This document shows, in pieces, positions 12,895 to 22,998 of a stretch of 64,000 bases of DNA. Source of the DNA: Locusta migratoria (taxonomy: Eukaryota > Arthropoda > Insecta > Orthoptera > Acrididae); NCBI GenBank assembly GCA_026315105.1, contig CM048755.1:761379301-761443300 (forward strand). Direction: 5' to 3'. Position 1 is the stretch's first letter. Each line of letters begins with the position of its first letter. The notes under the pieces were generated by a model that did no database searches, was not told the DNA's origin, and saw only the letters and a program-made list of their open reading frames with translations. Made by a program: the position numbers and the translations under genes.

Positions 12895-13115
12895 TCAAAA
12901 CGAACGCGAAAGTTCGAGGAGGTTTACCGAACATCTGTTAGATTCCCTTTGATGGCTTCGTCTATTCAGAGAGACAACTATCCTTTCCCTCCAGCAGGCG
13001 CGCTCCGCCTTCTCCATTTCCAGACACGCGCGCCTTCGCTGGCCCGTTGTGCCGCACATACCAAAACGACTGTGGCTGCCGCCACCGCGTCATACCTCTT
13101 ATCGACTTCAGAAAG
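12895..13115 (+). other. speculative internal exon in a GC-rich patch
   Basis: A GC-rich, CpG-bearing segment within AT-rich DNA. It is preceded by a pyrimidine-rich tract ending TTATGTTACAG and followed by AGAAAG|GTAATG, so it has both splice consensus ends. One frame is open through the whole 221-nt interval and closes at the TAA inside the donor. The product is Arg/Ala/Ser-rich and I recognise no domain. It could equally be a fragment of an unknown repeat. Confidence 0.2.
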
Positions 13116-13731
13116 GTAATGAAATAAATTACCCTTCAAGTCGGTGGCAACTAAACGCTACTGCTAGCATTACTCATGAAGCAAGAGCACTTTATTTTCC
13201 AGTGTTACTATAATGCTTGACATAGCTATTAAAAATTCGAAAATTTTTTGGAACTATCTTTAACACGGTAGCAATTTTTGAGCGGGCAAAAGTTACTTTA
13301 TACGTCTTAGTCTATTTTAAAACCACGTTTATATGCATTTTCCATTTGAATGATTGTTTCACACTATTCAAGTATTGTATATGTGAAATTTTTCACTCAA
13401 TTTCAAACATTTTCATGAGAATACAACAGAGACATTCGATACATTTCTTTTATTTCTTTTTCACCTGACCCCTCTTACCTATTAGTCACGGAAAGATCGC
13501 GAAAGTAAAGGATAGGGGGATATGAACTCACACTAAGTCTTACCAGAAATAGTTTTAACGGCGAACCATTCACGACTGGAATAGAAACAGGCTGAAACAG
13601 CGGTTGTATAAAAAGTGCCCTCCACCACACATCCATTAAGAAATGGCGTTAATAAAGCAGTGTCATCCAGTTCTAAGTTAAGTCGAAAGCTTACGGCCTC
13701 TTGTTCACAGGGAAGTTGGTTTTAAGTGAAC
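13116..13731. other. unassigned
   Basis: Nothing recognised apart from T-rich tracts near 13,445-13,465. Confidence 0.45.
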
Positions 13732-13741
13732 TGCAAAATTT

Positions 13742-13882
13742 GGCCACCACGGTCGGGGCTTCGAATCCCCCCTCGGGCATGGATATTTGTGCTGTCCTTA
13801 GTATTAGCTAGTTCATAAGTAGTTTTTAAGTTTAGGGACTGATGACCCCGTAGTTAAGTCCCATAAGCTCTACAAACATTTT
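13742..13882 (+). repeat. 5'-truncated tRNA-derived SINE with target duplication
   Basis: It begins within the tRNA-like head (B box TTCGAATCC near 13,762), passes through the body 'tagtattagctagttcataagtag' and ends 'ctctacaaacattt'. Direct repeats TGCAAAATTT at 13,732-13,741 and 13,883-13,892 flank it exactly, as expected for LINE-mediated insertion. Confidence 0.85.
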
Positions 13883-13934
13883 TGCAAAATTTGTAACAAC
13901 ACACGGAAACATAAACGAAGTAAGCTCTATTGCA

Positions 13935-14205
13935 CACGAGACACGAAAGAAAGAAGGTTACGATTTAACGTCCCCGCGACAAGGGCGTCATTAGAGCGAA
14001 GCAGAAGTTCGGATTGTTATGATAAGGATGTGGAAGGAATTCGGCCGTGCCCTGCCGCAGGGACCATTCCCGGAATTTGCCTAGACTGATTTAGGAAAAT
14101 CATGGAAAACTCAAACCCAAATGGCCGAAGGCCAGTTCGATGCGCCGTGCAGCCGAATATGAGTCCAGTGTGTTACCACTACACTAACTCGCTTCGTAGC
14201 AAAAA
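13935..14205 (-). repeat. tRNA-derived SINE (second family), reverse
   Basis: The wording parallels the copy at 44,394-44,644: a 'gatttaacgtcc...gacaagg.cgtcattagag' tail, then 'ggccgtgccct' and 'tgatttaggaaaatcatgg'. It ends with a tRNA-like head, in reverse, around 14,150-14,200 (the antisense of 'ggtgtagtggtaacac'). It is moderately diverged. No clear target duplication was found. Confidence 0.7.
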
Positions 14206-17200
14206 CGAATGCGAGTAAATATTGCACTGTCACGCGGTTCTGAGTTACCTTAAGTTTCTGGCCTATCGTTAGTGTAAAATCAATTGTAAAATTTGTAACA
14301 AACACACAGTAGTCAAGAAAGCAACCTAATCAACACGTGTTACAACTATTAAAATTGATCGATGAATTGTGCCATGGTTTAAAACAGTATTAAGGAAAGC
14401 AGTTCCACTGTTGCTTGTTAAAAGATAGTAAATAAACGTATTGACCTATCTCTTATTCATTGATTTTGAACAGATGTCGTAGAATGCGCAAGGCTGCAAT
14501 TTTACCGCTATTATAAAAATTTAATGGACTGAGTACAAAATTTGTAAATTAATTTGATCCAAATTATCACTATGAAGTTAATAAATAAGTTAATAAATGA
14601 GTAATCCGTGAATGTCCTCTGCCTACACATCGGTTTCAAATGAAGGGTGTTAAAATAAGTGTTCCACATTTTCAGAGGAACTTTTACAGATGAAACAAGA
14701 CAAAAATGACCGTTATACATTAGCTCTAACTAGCTTATGTTAATGGATATGAGAATTTATTGATCTTCAATATTGTGAAACATATTGAACAAACAAATAT
14801 AGCGGTAATAAAAAATTCAAATTCAAAGGTCGACTTGAAATAAAAACTAATGGTACTAACAATAATAAAGCACAACAGTTCAACCACTTCACGAGGAGAA
14901 TTATAGGGAAAAATGTGTTTAACAGTATTAAGGAGACGAACAGCAAGAGCAAACTGTTTACGGTTATGGGCAGTATTCGTACAATTAAATATACCAACGG
15001 TAAAAATACGACCGCCTCCTGTGAAATGATGTGGAGCACATGTTTTCTTTCGACGTGAAATCTTGGACCGGCAGAGACAAAGTACGATCCAGCTGGAGAC
15101 AACGAAAAATGTAATGCGGTCGGAAACGACCAAAGGTAGCTACTAACAGAGAAAAATATATCTCATTATTTTGTGAGAAGTAAAGGCGAATATAAGCCTG
15201 AAAAATATAAATACATGAGAAAAATAAAATTAATATGCAAGTTTCTTAGGTATGACTTCTTTCTACAACATATAATTCCATCTCTTCTCCACAGAGGACC
15301 GGCTAAGCGAGCCTTACTCTACTATGACAGAACCGCCCGCTTCTCTGCCTTTCGTGGAGATATTTCAGATTTCAGATGAAAGCGTTCTGCCCATGGACGA
15401 TAGACCTAAAATAACCAACCGGTTTGGTTTATAGGACAATTTAACTTTTGGCGGTTGCAATTACTTTACAAATAATAGATCAAATGAATGGAGTAATTTG
15501 AGGGGAAACTAATTATTACAATTACTTTGAATCACCTGCAAAGATAAAAATATTTCAGGCAAAAAGTTCTTCTGAAGCAACATTAAACACTAACATTATC
15601 ATTATAATTCACCTAAACAGGGACATTACTATACGAAGAAAAGTTTTTTATCGGGAAAGGTTACGCGGATGTAATAGAAGTCGCTATATTCTGCAGCAAA
15701 AGCCGTCTGGTCAATTTTATGATTACTGGTAAAAAATTGCGAAATAGCTGCTCTACGACGGTACCTGCCAGATGCTCATTTTGGTGATATTCCTGGAATG
15801 TGAGCCGCGTATGGCAAGACTGAACGTATATACGTCCAATTTGGGACAAACGTCCGTAGGAACTTTGGAGAAAGTAGTCGTTCCACACTTCTTCGGTTTG
15901 TTAAAAGAAACTCTCCCCAGAAGTTGATGAGGGTAAGTAATCTATTCATCAGCATTTTTCAATGCTGTTGTCTGCTTTCGGGCTGAAGCCTTACTTAGAA
16001 TGGGCTTTGGCAGCGCAGCGTGGCTAAAAGCCAGTTGAAGCATGCTGTTTGTAGGAATGAGGATATTGTGGGATGCCCAAGAAGTACTACAGCTTAACAG
16101 TATTTCTTATGACGCTAGGCAACTCTTGTCGTTTCCTCAGTTCCAGAATTCGGATTATTTTCCAATATTCATGAGGATAAGAGATTAGTCATTGCATTTT
16201 TATGAATCTGTTATCATGCAATAATTTTTCGACAGCAGAAAGGTAAACCCCTGCTTAAATTGCAAATAATTTTGTGTTTTATGTCGGGACTGTCTGTATT
16301 AACTGCCAACTTGTCAGACAACTGAACGAGTAATCTCATTTTAGCTTGGTGGCGCCATTCTCGTCCCCTGACCTACAGCAAACATAGTTGATTAGTGAGG
16401 TATCGTTGTACTAGTGATGTGTGTGGCTTCAGGTCTATTTTTCTCCTCTGAAAAATGTCCTAAACGGTATTCAGCAACGAAATAGCAAAACTCATTGCAG
16501 TGTGTCAACCAAGAGATCGGCATTTTCTATTATTATTGTAATCGTTGTCATTCTGCTGTAATGCCATAAACATCATTGATTACTATCATTATTACCATCA
16601 TTATTATCATTAATTCAGTTGCAAAAGCGTTCTTTCCATGTGGCCAAGACACCAGAAAGAATGTGTGGCTTGACGAAAAATAGGACAATAGGAGAAAACA
16701 CGTAAAAAGTTTGTAACAATTTCTGTTGATTTATCATCATGACGACAGATACCAAGCAATATGCAAGTCGTAGGTTGCAACGTTCGAAGAAGCCATCAGA
16801 ACATGGGTTCGGATTCTTATCATCATTTGTTGGTCCAAAAAGGCTGTAACACCGCGAAATCAGTAAGCTGCTTTGTAGCATATAGATTATATGTATGTGT
16901 TTGCAGAGGAAAAACCTCAGAATTGCACATTTCCCACATATACAGTTTAGTTTCTGTGATCATGGCCGTAATTATAAGTATCCAGTCTCCTGAATCCTCA
17001 AATGAAATGATTACTGTGTTGCACAAATAATCAGTTAACTATTTTCCTCCTGGCTTTCAAGCAAACCAACACATTTATGTATTCACGTAGAAGACCTGAA
17101 ATATTGCTTCTTCCGTCGTAAGGCTGCATTTTGAAAGGCAGTCACTTTCAAGATGCGAAGTTTTTCGTGACTGATGGAGCAACATCAATTTCCAGTAACT

Positions 17201-17252
17201 TTTAATGAAAAAAATTAGCTTTTGTCGAAATGTAACAAAACAAGTGGTTTAG
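14206..17252. other. unassigned
   Basis: Three kilobases without a recognisable gene. A CAT/ATT-triplet patch at about 16,570-16,612 is a decayed trinucleotide repeat. Short open frames on either strand (for example 14,735-15,133 minus) are hydrophobic AT-driven text with no family signature. Confidence 0.45.
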
Positions 17253-17257
17253 ATATA

Positions 17258-17311
<54 letters not shown>
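17253..17311 (+). repeat. (AT)n followed by poly(T)38
   Basis: About eleven AT units run straight into roughly 38 T. A compound simple repeat. Confidence 0.9.
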
Positions 17312-17312
<1 letters not shown>

Positions 17313-18649
17313 AGCGGGTCTGAAACTGTAATCGTGATGGATGTTTACGTATCTCAGTCTTTGACCTACGACATGTTGCAAGCACATCAGTATTTTCAAC
17401 TTCTCTAGTCATTTGCTGAAAATATATCATAATGCTGTAAAGCTTCAAAAAATTTAATTGCTGGTTTCGGCCTCATTGGACGAATTAAATATTTGCATTC
17501 TAAATGTGACGATGGAATCTATCAGGAAATAGCGCCGCATATTAACCGAAATGTGCGACTCCCCTCTAGAAGCCTACATGAGACGAGCGCGATTTAACGT
17601 CGCTTATCGCTACACAGGTCTTCCTAGTACAGCTAAGAACTGGCAACATCGTTGCTGATATTTGGCAACACTGTGACAGTGCAGTTACTTCCGCAAGTGG
17701 TACTGAATTGTATAGCTAAGTTCATTTGACATTCCTCTTCTACTTTCATTACTCATGCTCTATAATGCCCACGTGATATGAGAGACAGAAATTTTGCACT
17801 CAAGGAATGCAGTTATTCGTGTAGGTGACTTTCAGGTTATCTTTCGCGATGCGTAAGAGGCTCAGCATTGAATATATGCGAGACTGAGGACACGCTGCCC
17901 CAGCGTGTGGTTGGCTGTGCGGTTCTGCTTGTGTCTTGTGATGCAACCCTGGTGTGAGTCGACAGTTCTAATTCGGGTCGGAGAAAGTGCGTTTTTGGAT
18001 GGAATTTCATTGTACTTCGTTTTATTTTACTTTATACGCTGCAGATTGCAAGAAGAAACTCTTTAACAGAATCAGAAGAAAAGCTTTATACAATAAGTAT
18101 TTCAGAAAGGTCGACTCCAAGTTATGGAAATGGTATTAGATGTGTTCTTTGCTTTACCATACAGACGCCTTTGAAGGAATTAGAATTGACCTCCATTGAT
18201 GCGAAATATCTGCTGTAGAAATGAGACATGAAGACAGGAACCTTGCAGTGTGCCTGTGTTGCTTTAGAACGTGCACTGAAACGTATTCACATAATTTAGC
18301 TCATACATTTACCGTAAGGAATGAAAGAACAACACTAAAACATTTTAGTGAGTTACTCATTGTGTCGTGATGTAAACATATGAACTGATGATGATAACAA
18401 ATTACATGAAGGGCTTTTCTGAAAGGAAAAGGATCGAGATTTAAACCACAAATAAGTGTTATTCTTCGCAGAGTGCCATTGGATTAAATCAACGACTATG
18501 ACAATATTTTGCCTCTCTAATGGATTATGTATTAGTGTAATAATATGCTCATCATTCAAAATGGATTGTCTGCTCCGTTCATATCGCGTATGAAATACAC
18601 ATCGCAACCTTTTTTGTGGATCACCATTCAGCATCACTACAGCATTTTA
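17312..18649. other. unassigned
   Basis: No recognised gene or repeat family. Confidence 0.45.
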
Positions 18650-18790
18650 CACATCCAGGGCGACGAGCGGCAGCAGGCGCTGTTGGCAGAAGGCAAGGCA
18701 GCGCAGCGCCGCCACCGCTGCTGCCGGCGAGTGGGCCGCGGAGAGCTCTGCCAAGTGCTGCGGCCAGAGGAAGCGATGTTATTGGGCCGA
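18650..18790. other. GC-rich patch, possible coding relic
   Basis: About 140 bp of strongly GC-rich DNA in AT-rich surroundings. Both strands can be read through it. The plus strand follows a CAG acceptor-like site at 18,653-18,658 and is rich in Glu, Arg and Cys. The minus strand follows 'CTCTGGCCGCAG' and gives an Ala/Leu-rich helix-like text. Neither strand has a good splice donor. The function is unknown. Confidence 0.2.
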
Positions 18791-19034
18791 AATGTTATTA
18801 ACAGTGTATAAAAAATGAAATACGTTACGCATATGCTCCCCTTACACATGTGGCATCAGCATGCACGAGGGACGTGAATTAAAAATTTTTGTCAACAGTC
18901 GGGTTCGATCGCAAAGACTCGCACGCAAGTCAGGCACTTTTCCGCAAGACCACGAATGTAGGTGAACTTCTTGTCTACTAACTGCATATAAGAAGTATTG
19001 TATGAACTCCCGCAGTCTACAGTGTTGCCAGATT

Positions 19035-19038
19035 GTGC
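19035..19038 (+). repeat. target-site duplication GTGC (left)
   Basis: GTGC directly before the 5' LTR matches GTGC at 26,302-26,305 directly after the 3' LTR. A 4-bp duplication is usual for Ty3/gypsy integrases. Confidence 0.8.
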
Positions 19039-19667
19039 TGTACACCAGTGGAGAACAGCAGTATTATATTTTTTATTTTTTCCCGTAATTTTCGACATGA
19101 TTTTCCGTGTCTTGCCGCACGTGCCTTAGGACAGAGGGAGTCCGATGGCCCCTGCCATACGTTTGCGTCCTGCGCGTCACATTTCCGCTACCGCTCGCAT
19201 TCTGAAACCCCTGGTCCAATTCGACCTGTGCTCAGCAACCGGCACGTGTCGCCGATCCATGCAACTGCGGGCGCGGAACCCGCTGATCAGAGCACCTGTG
19301 CTGAAGTCCACACCGCGGATCGCAACCAATCACAGCATTAATGCAATTACGTAGATTCAGCACTACTACCTAGCTGCGAGATTGTTACAGACGGTAAAGG
19401 TCTGTCTGCCGCCGGCTCTCGCCCCGATAGCACGCTCCCCGCTCTGCAGCCCCCTGGGCTCGCTCTCCTACTTAAATCATAATGATTTCTTCTGTTGCAC
19501 CACTGGTGGCTCTCCTCAGGCCGTAATATCAGATATTGTATCCCCTTTTCTGAAATACAACCTTTTCGTTAACCGCAACACTCGTGTCCGAGTATGATTT
19601 GCTGGTCCTGTCAAACCCCATCCGGAAAACGCCCACTGCCTTCTCCCGTTCGTGCCATACCTGCACA
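19039..19667 (+). repeat. 5' LTR
   Basis: Starts TGTACACC and ends CTGCACA, giving the usual TG...CA ends. It matches 25,673-26,301 at equal length with about 14 substitutions and no indels noticed. The GC-rich middle and 'TACTTAAATC' near 19,468 could contain the Pol II promoter, but no perfect TATA box is visible. Confidence 0.95.
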
Positions 19668-19672
19668 TATTT

Positions 19673-19690
19673 TGGTGTCAGAAGTGGGAT
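19673..19690 (+). promoter_or_regulatory. primer-binding site, tRNA-Leu type
   Basis: TGGTGTCAGAAGTGGGAT, five bases after the LTR. It is complementary to the CCA-bearing 3' end of insect tRNA-Leu (acceptor ...CTTCTGACA). It primes minus-strand DNA synthesis and is known from several insect gypsy-type elements such as mdg3. Confidence 0.8.
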
Positions 19691-20146
19691 CTTCGGATCC
19701 ACACCAGTTTTCCAGGGTTTGGAAGCGTGTGTGGGCGAGAGCTAATTGTTAGAAACGCGACGCATGCGGCAACGCTTTGCTCAGCGCGCTGCCTGCCTGG
19801 CCGCGTGACCTTGAGGTGCGCACAGCCGGAGCGCTGTGTTTGCCAGACGCGCGATGACGCGCTGCCACCGGCTCCAGCTGGGTAGCCGACTCAGCCGCTA
19901 CCGCCGTACGTCGCCGTAACAGTCGAGGGTCCAGTATCCGATGCCGGAATCCGACATTGTCCATCCGCTGCTGATGCTGCCGTCGTCCGTCGCCGCCTTC
20001 TGCTGCCTGCAGTCCGTCTCGCCGTCACCGCATCAGTAAATAGTTGAAGTAAGTGCTGTCAGCCACGTTCTAAATCCTCCTTGTAAAGTGTTTTATTGGC
20101 GCATCAACGTAATTTTTAAGTAAGTTCTGTCCCTTAACTTATAACA

Positions 20147-20773
20147 ATGTCACGAGAAGGATCCCCGCGGGACATAGTCACTGGAAATGGTGAGGATAAA
20201 ATTGTAGACTCCTTACCACAGCAAGTTTCTAACCTTGTGGTTGGGCAAGCAGAGTTTGAGAGGCAGTATGCACGCCTTCAGAAGCAGTTAGCTGAGCAAC
20301 AAGCGAGAAATGTTGACGTTCAAGTGGATATTGGGGAAAGTGAAGCCTTTAGCGTCTTGAAGGAAACGGTAAACTTGCAAAGGGAGCAAATTGCATTGTT
20401 GTTAGAGAAAAACCGTGCCTTGGTGGAAAGGATTAATCAGTTAGACGTGCAATGCGAGGATTTAGCAAATATGGTTAGGAGGTATCAATCTCGCCTTGTG
20501 GTGGATACAATGGAAGCCGAGACACAAACACCTGAGTATGAAGAGGAGGAAGATCGGCTTACAGACTTGCTGGGGCGTATTGAAGGATTAGTGGGTAAAG
20601 GAAAAAAAGGAGTTGTACGTGAGTCACTGGATAAGGTGGGAGAGGTAGCCGCCACTTCAGCAGTGAATTCAGTTGGTAGTTTAACCAATACTTTTCCAGC
20701 GGTAAATTTTATTGCTTCCTTTTCTGGAAAGAATAATGAGAATGTCGAAAGTTTTTCTGCAGAATATCCGTGA
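20147..20773 (+). pseudogene. gag N-terminal part, frameshifted
   Basis: ATG at 20,147, 457 nt after the primer site, opens a 208-residue frame. The product is polar and mainly coiled coil (residues about 30-115, rich in Glu, Gln and Leu with heptad spacing). An acidic stretch follows (about 125-140) and then the start of a capsid-like region near the end. The frame is lost in the T-run at 20,754-20,758, where one extra T seems to shift reading into the frame that continues at 20,760-21,044. The protein would assemble the cytoplasmic particle. The coiled-coil N-terminus is longer than in typical gypsy gags I know. Confidence 0.75.
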
Positions 20774-21022
20774 CGTTGGCCATTTGTGTCAGTGGCCAGA
20801 CGTATTCCTTTTGAATGTTCTGAGGCTCAAATTAATTGGGGATGCACGCACATTTGTGGAGTCGGTAGCCATATTGAGAGACGCCACACATTTTGAAGTA
20901 CTGGCGCAAGGATTAATTCAGAGATTTACCGATAAGAGGGGTACTAGTTATTACTGGGACCAGCTTTCTACAATGAGGCAGAAGGCCGGTGAGTGTTTTG
21001 ATGCATACGCGGACCGGAGAGA
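20760..21022 (+). pseudogene. gag capsid-like region, truncated
   Basis: Continues gag in a second frame. The text (RDVGHLCQWPD, LRLKLIGDARTF, 'RFTDKRGTSYYWDQL', 'GECFDAYADR') has the pattern of the retrotransposon gag domain between capsid helices. It stops at the deletion joint. No zinc knuckle follows. The frame itself runs on into foreign text and closes at 21,044. Confidence 0.75.
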
Positions 21023-22998
21023 AACCAGATCCCCGTTTGACTGAAGCTGTCAGAACCTCTCCAGTCCCTACCAATGTCAAAGAACTGAAAAGTTTCTTAG
21101 GATTATGTAATTTCTATCGCCGTTTTACAAAGGATTATGCCACAGTGACTAAACCGCTTACTAACCAGTTGAAGAAAGGAATAGCATTTCATTGGAGTCC
21201 TGAATGTGATACTGCCATGAATCAGGTTAAGGAGGTTTTAACTAGCTCTCCTTTGCTAATTTATCCAGATTTCGAAAATCCATTCATTCTGTCATGTGAT
21301 GCTTCGAATTTTGCTGTGGGATGTATCCTAAGCCAAGAGCAGGATGGTGAAGAAAAACCTATTGGTTATGCTTCCCGTCAGCTTAACAAGGCTGAACAAT
21401 ACTATAGCACCACCGAAAAGGAATTATTAGCTGTAGTTTTCGGTATCAACTATTTCAGATGTTACCTGTATGGTAGACAGTTTACAGTTGTAACCGATCA
21501 TGCTGCTTTGCAGTGGATGCTAAGCATTAAGGATCCAAGTAGTCGTTTAACCAGGTGGGCTCTGAGACTTAGCGAATTTGATTACGTTGTCAGACACAAA
21601 CCTGGAAAACTGCACCAGAATGCTGACGCCCTTAGCCGCAAAATAAGAATCGTAAAGGTGGAGAATGTGCTTGTTGACGATTTAATAAAGGAACAAAAAG
21701 CAGATGGGGAATGTCAGGGATATGTAAACCACCCAGATTTCGTGCTTGTAGACGATGTATTGTACAGAAAGACCCCCTTAGGAAACCGTATTGTCATACC
21801 AAAATCTTTGCGACCTCAGATCCTAGCACAGTGCCATGATAGTATACAAGCCTGTCACAGTGGTAAAAGAGCCACTAATGCCCGAATTGCAACTCGTTAT
21901 TGGTGGAAGACACGCCGGCGAGATGTAGATCAGTATATATGTGGTTGCATCTCATGTGTTCAGAGAACGCAAATTGCCAAACCCCTAATACCCCTACAAA
22001 CTGTACCTGAAACCTCTAGGCCATGGCAGCTCGTTGCGTTGGACGTCGTAGGGCCATTCCCGCAATCTCAGCAAAATAACAGATACATTCTCTCTATCAT
22101 TGACCATTTCTCCAGGTATCTAATATTGGTGCCTCTCGCAGACATGACTGCAGAAACAGTAGCCCAAGCATTTGTTAACCATATGATACTGCCTTTTGGA
22201 AGCCCGGAAGCTATTCTTACGGACAGAGGATCAAATTTCATGTCCACGTTATTTATTCAAGTTTGTAAGCTACTGAGAATTAAGAAATGGCGAACAACGC
22301 CCTTCCACCCCAAAGCCAATGGTAGGGTAGAGAGGGTGCATAAAACCATAGTCAAAATGTTATCTCACTATGTGAATAGTGTGCACACGAACTGGGATAA
22401 GTATATAGCGTCCATAGCGTCAGCGTATAACAGCAGAATACATGAAGCAACAGAGCACACCCCGTACGAGGTCATTTACGGTCGCCCTATGAATTCGCCT
22501 TTCGAGTTAGATAAGTTACCTCCTGGTGTAGACGCTCAAGAGGTGAAAAACCTGGCCCGTCGCTTAAAAACCATTTGGAAAAAGGTGCAAAAGAACAACA
22601 AAAGAGCCACTGCTCGTCAATTGCGACGTGGAAACAAAGGAGCCACTTTACCTACTTACCAGCCCGGGGATTGGGTATTGTTGAGAAATACAGTCATTAA
22701 AAAGGGACGAACTAAAAAATTCACTCCTTTGTTCGAAGGACCATATCAGATCATACATTCGACGTCACCCGTTAATGCAGAATTGCAATTACCTGGCCGC
22801 ACAGTGGTCGTACATTTCGACAGATTAAGATCATATAATGGGCAAGTGACGCCAAACCCGTCTGCTGCAGTTTCAACCGCACCTAGATCGGCCAGTCGTT
22901 CAAGAGAAATTAGTAAAAAGAAAGCTCAACTTCTCCCTACACGCACTAAATATGCATTAAGATCCAAGCATTCCTATGGATTACTATCCAGGGATTGA
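21023..22998 (+). CDS. gypsy pol remnant: RT connection, RNase H, integrase
   Basis: Open for 669 codons if read from 20,989; the first ~12 residues are gag-side sequence read in another frame, so no natural start exists here. Residues about 13-65 are the RT thumb/connection (FLGLCNFYRRF). RNase H follows with D104, E144 and D170 plus the NADALSR motif. The integrase zinc finger uses H283, H290, C320 and C323. Its catalytic core has D352, D412 and E448, the canonical D(35)E spacing. A GPY/F module lies near residues 581-615. Nothing downstream of the deletion joint is interrupted, so RNase H and integrase look intact on paper. The protease and the polymerase YxDD centre are missing. Confidence 0.92.

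Noticed and set aside
14735..15133. 132-codon minus-strand frame
   Set aside because: Hydrophobic AT-driven text, overlapped by another minus-strand frame, with no domain or splice context.
17202..17448. Lys- and Tyr-rich frames
   Set aside because: Produced by the (AT)n and poly(T) tracts.
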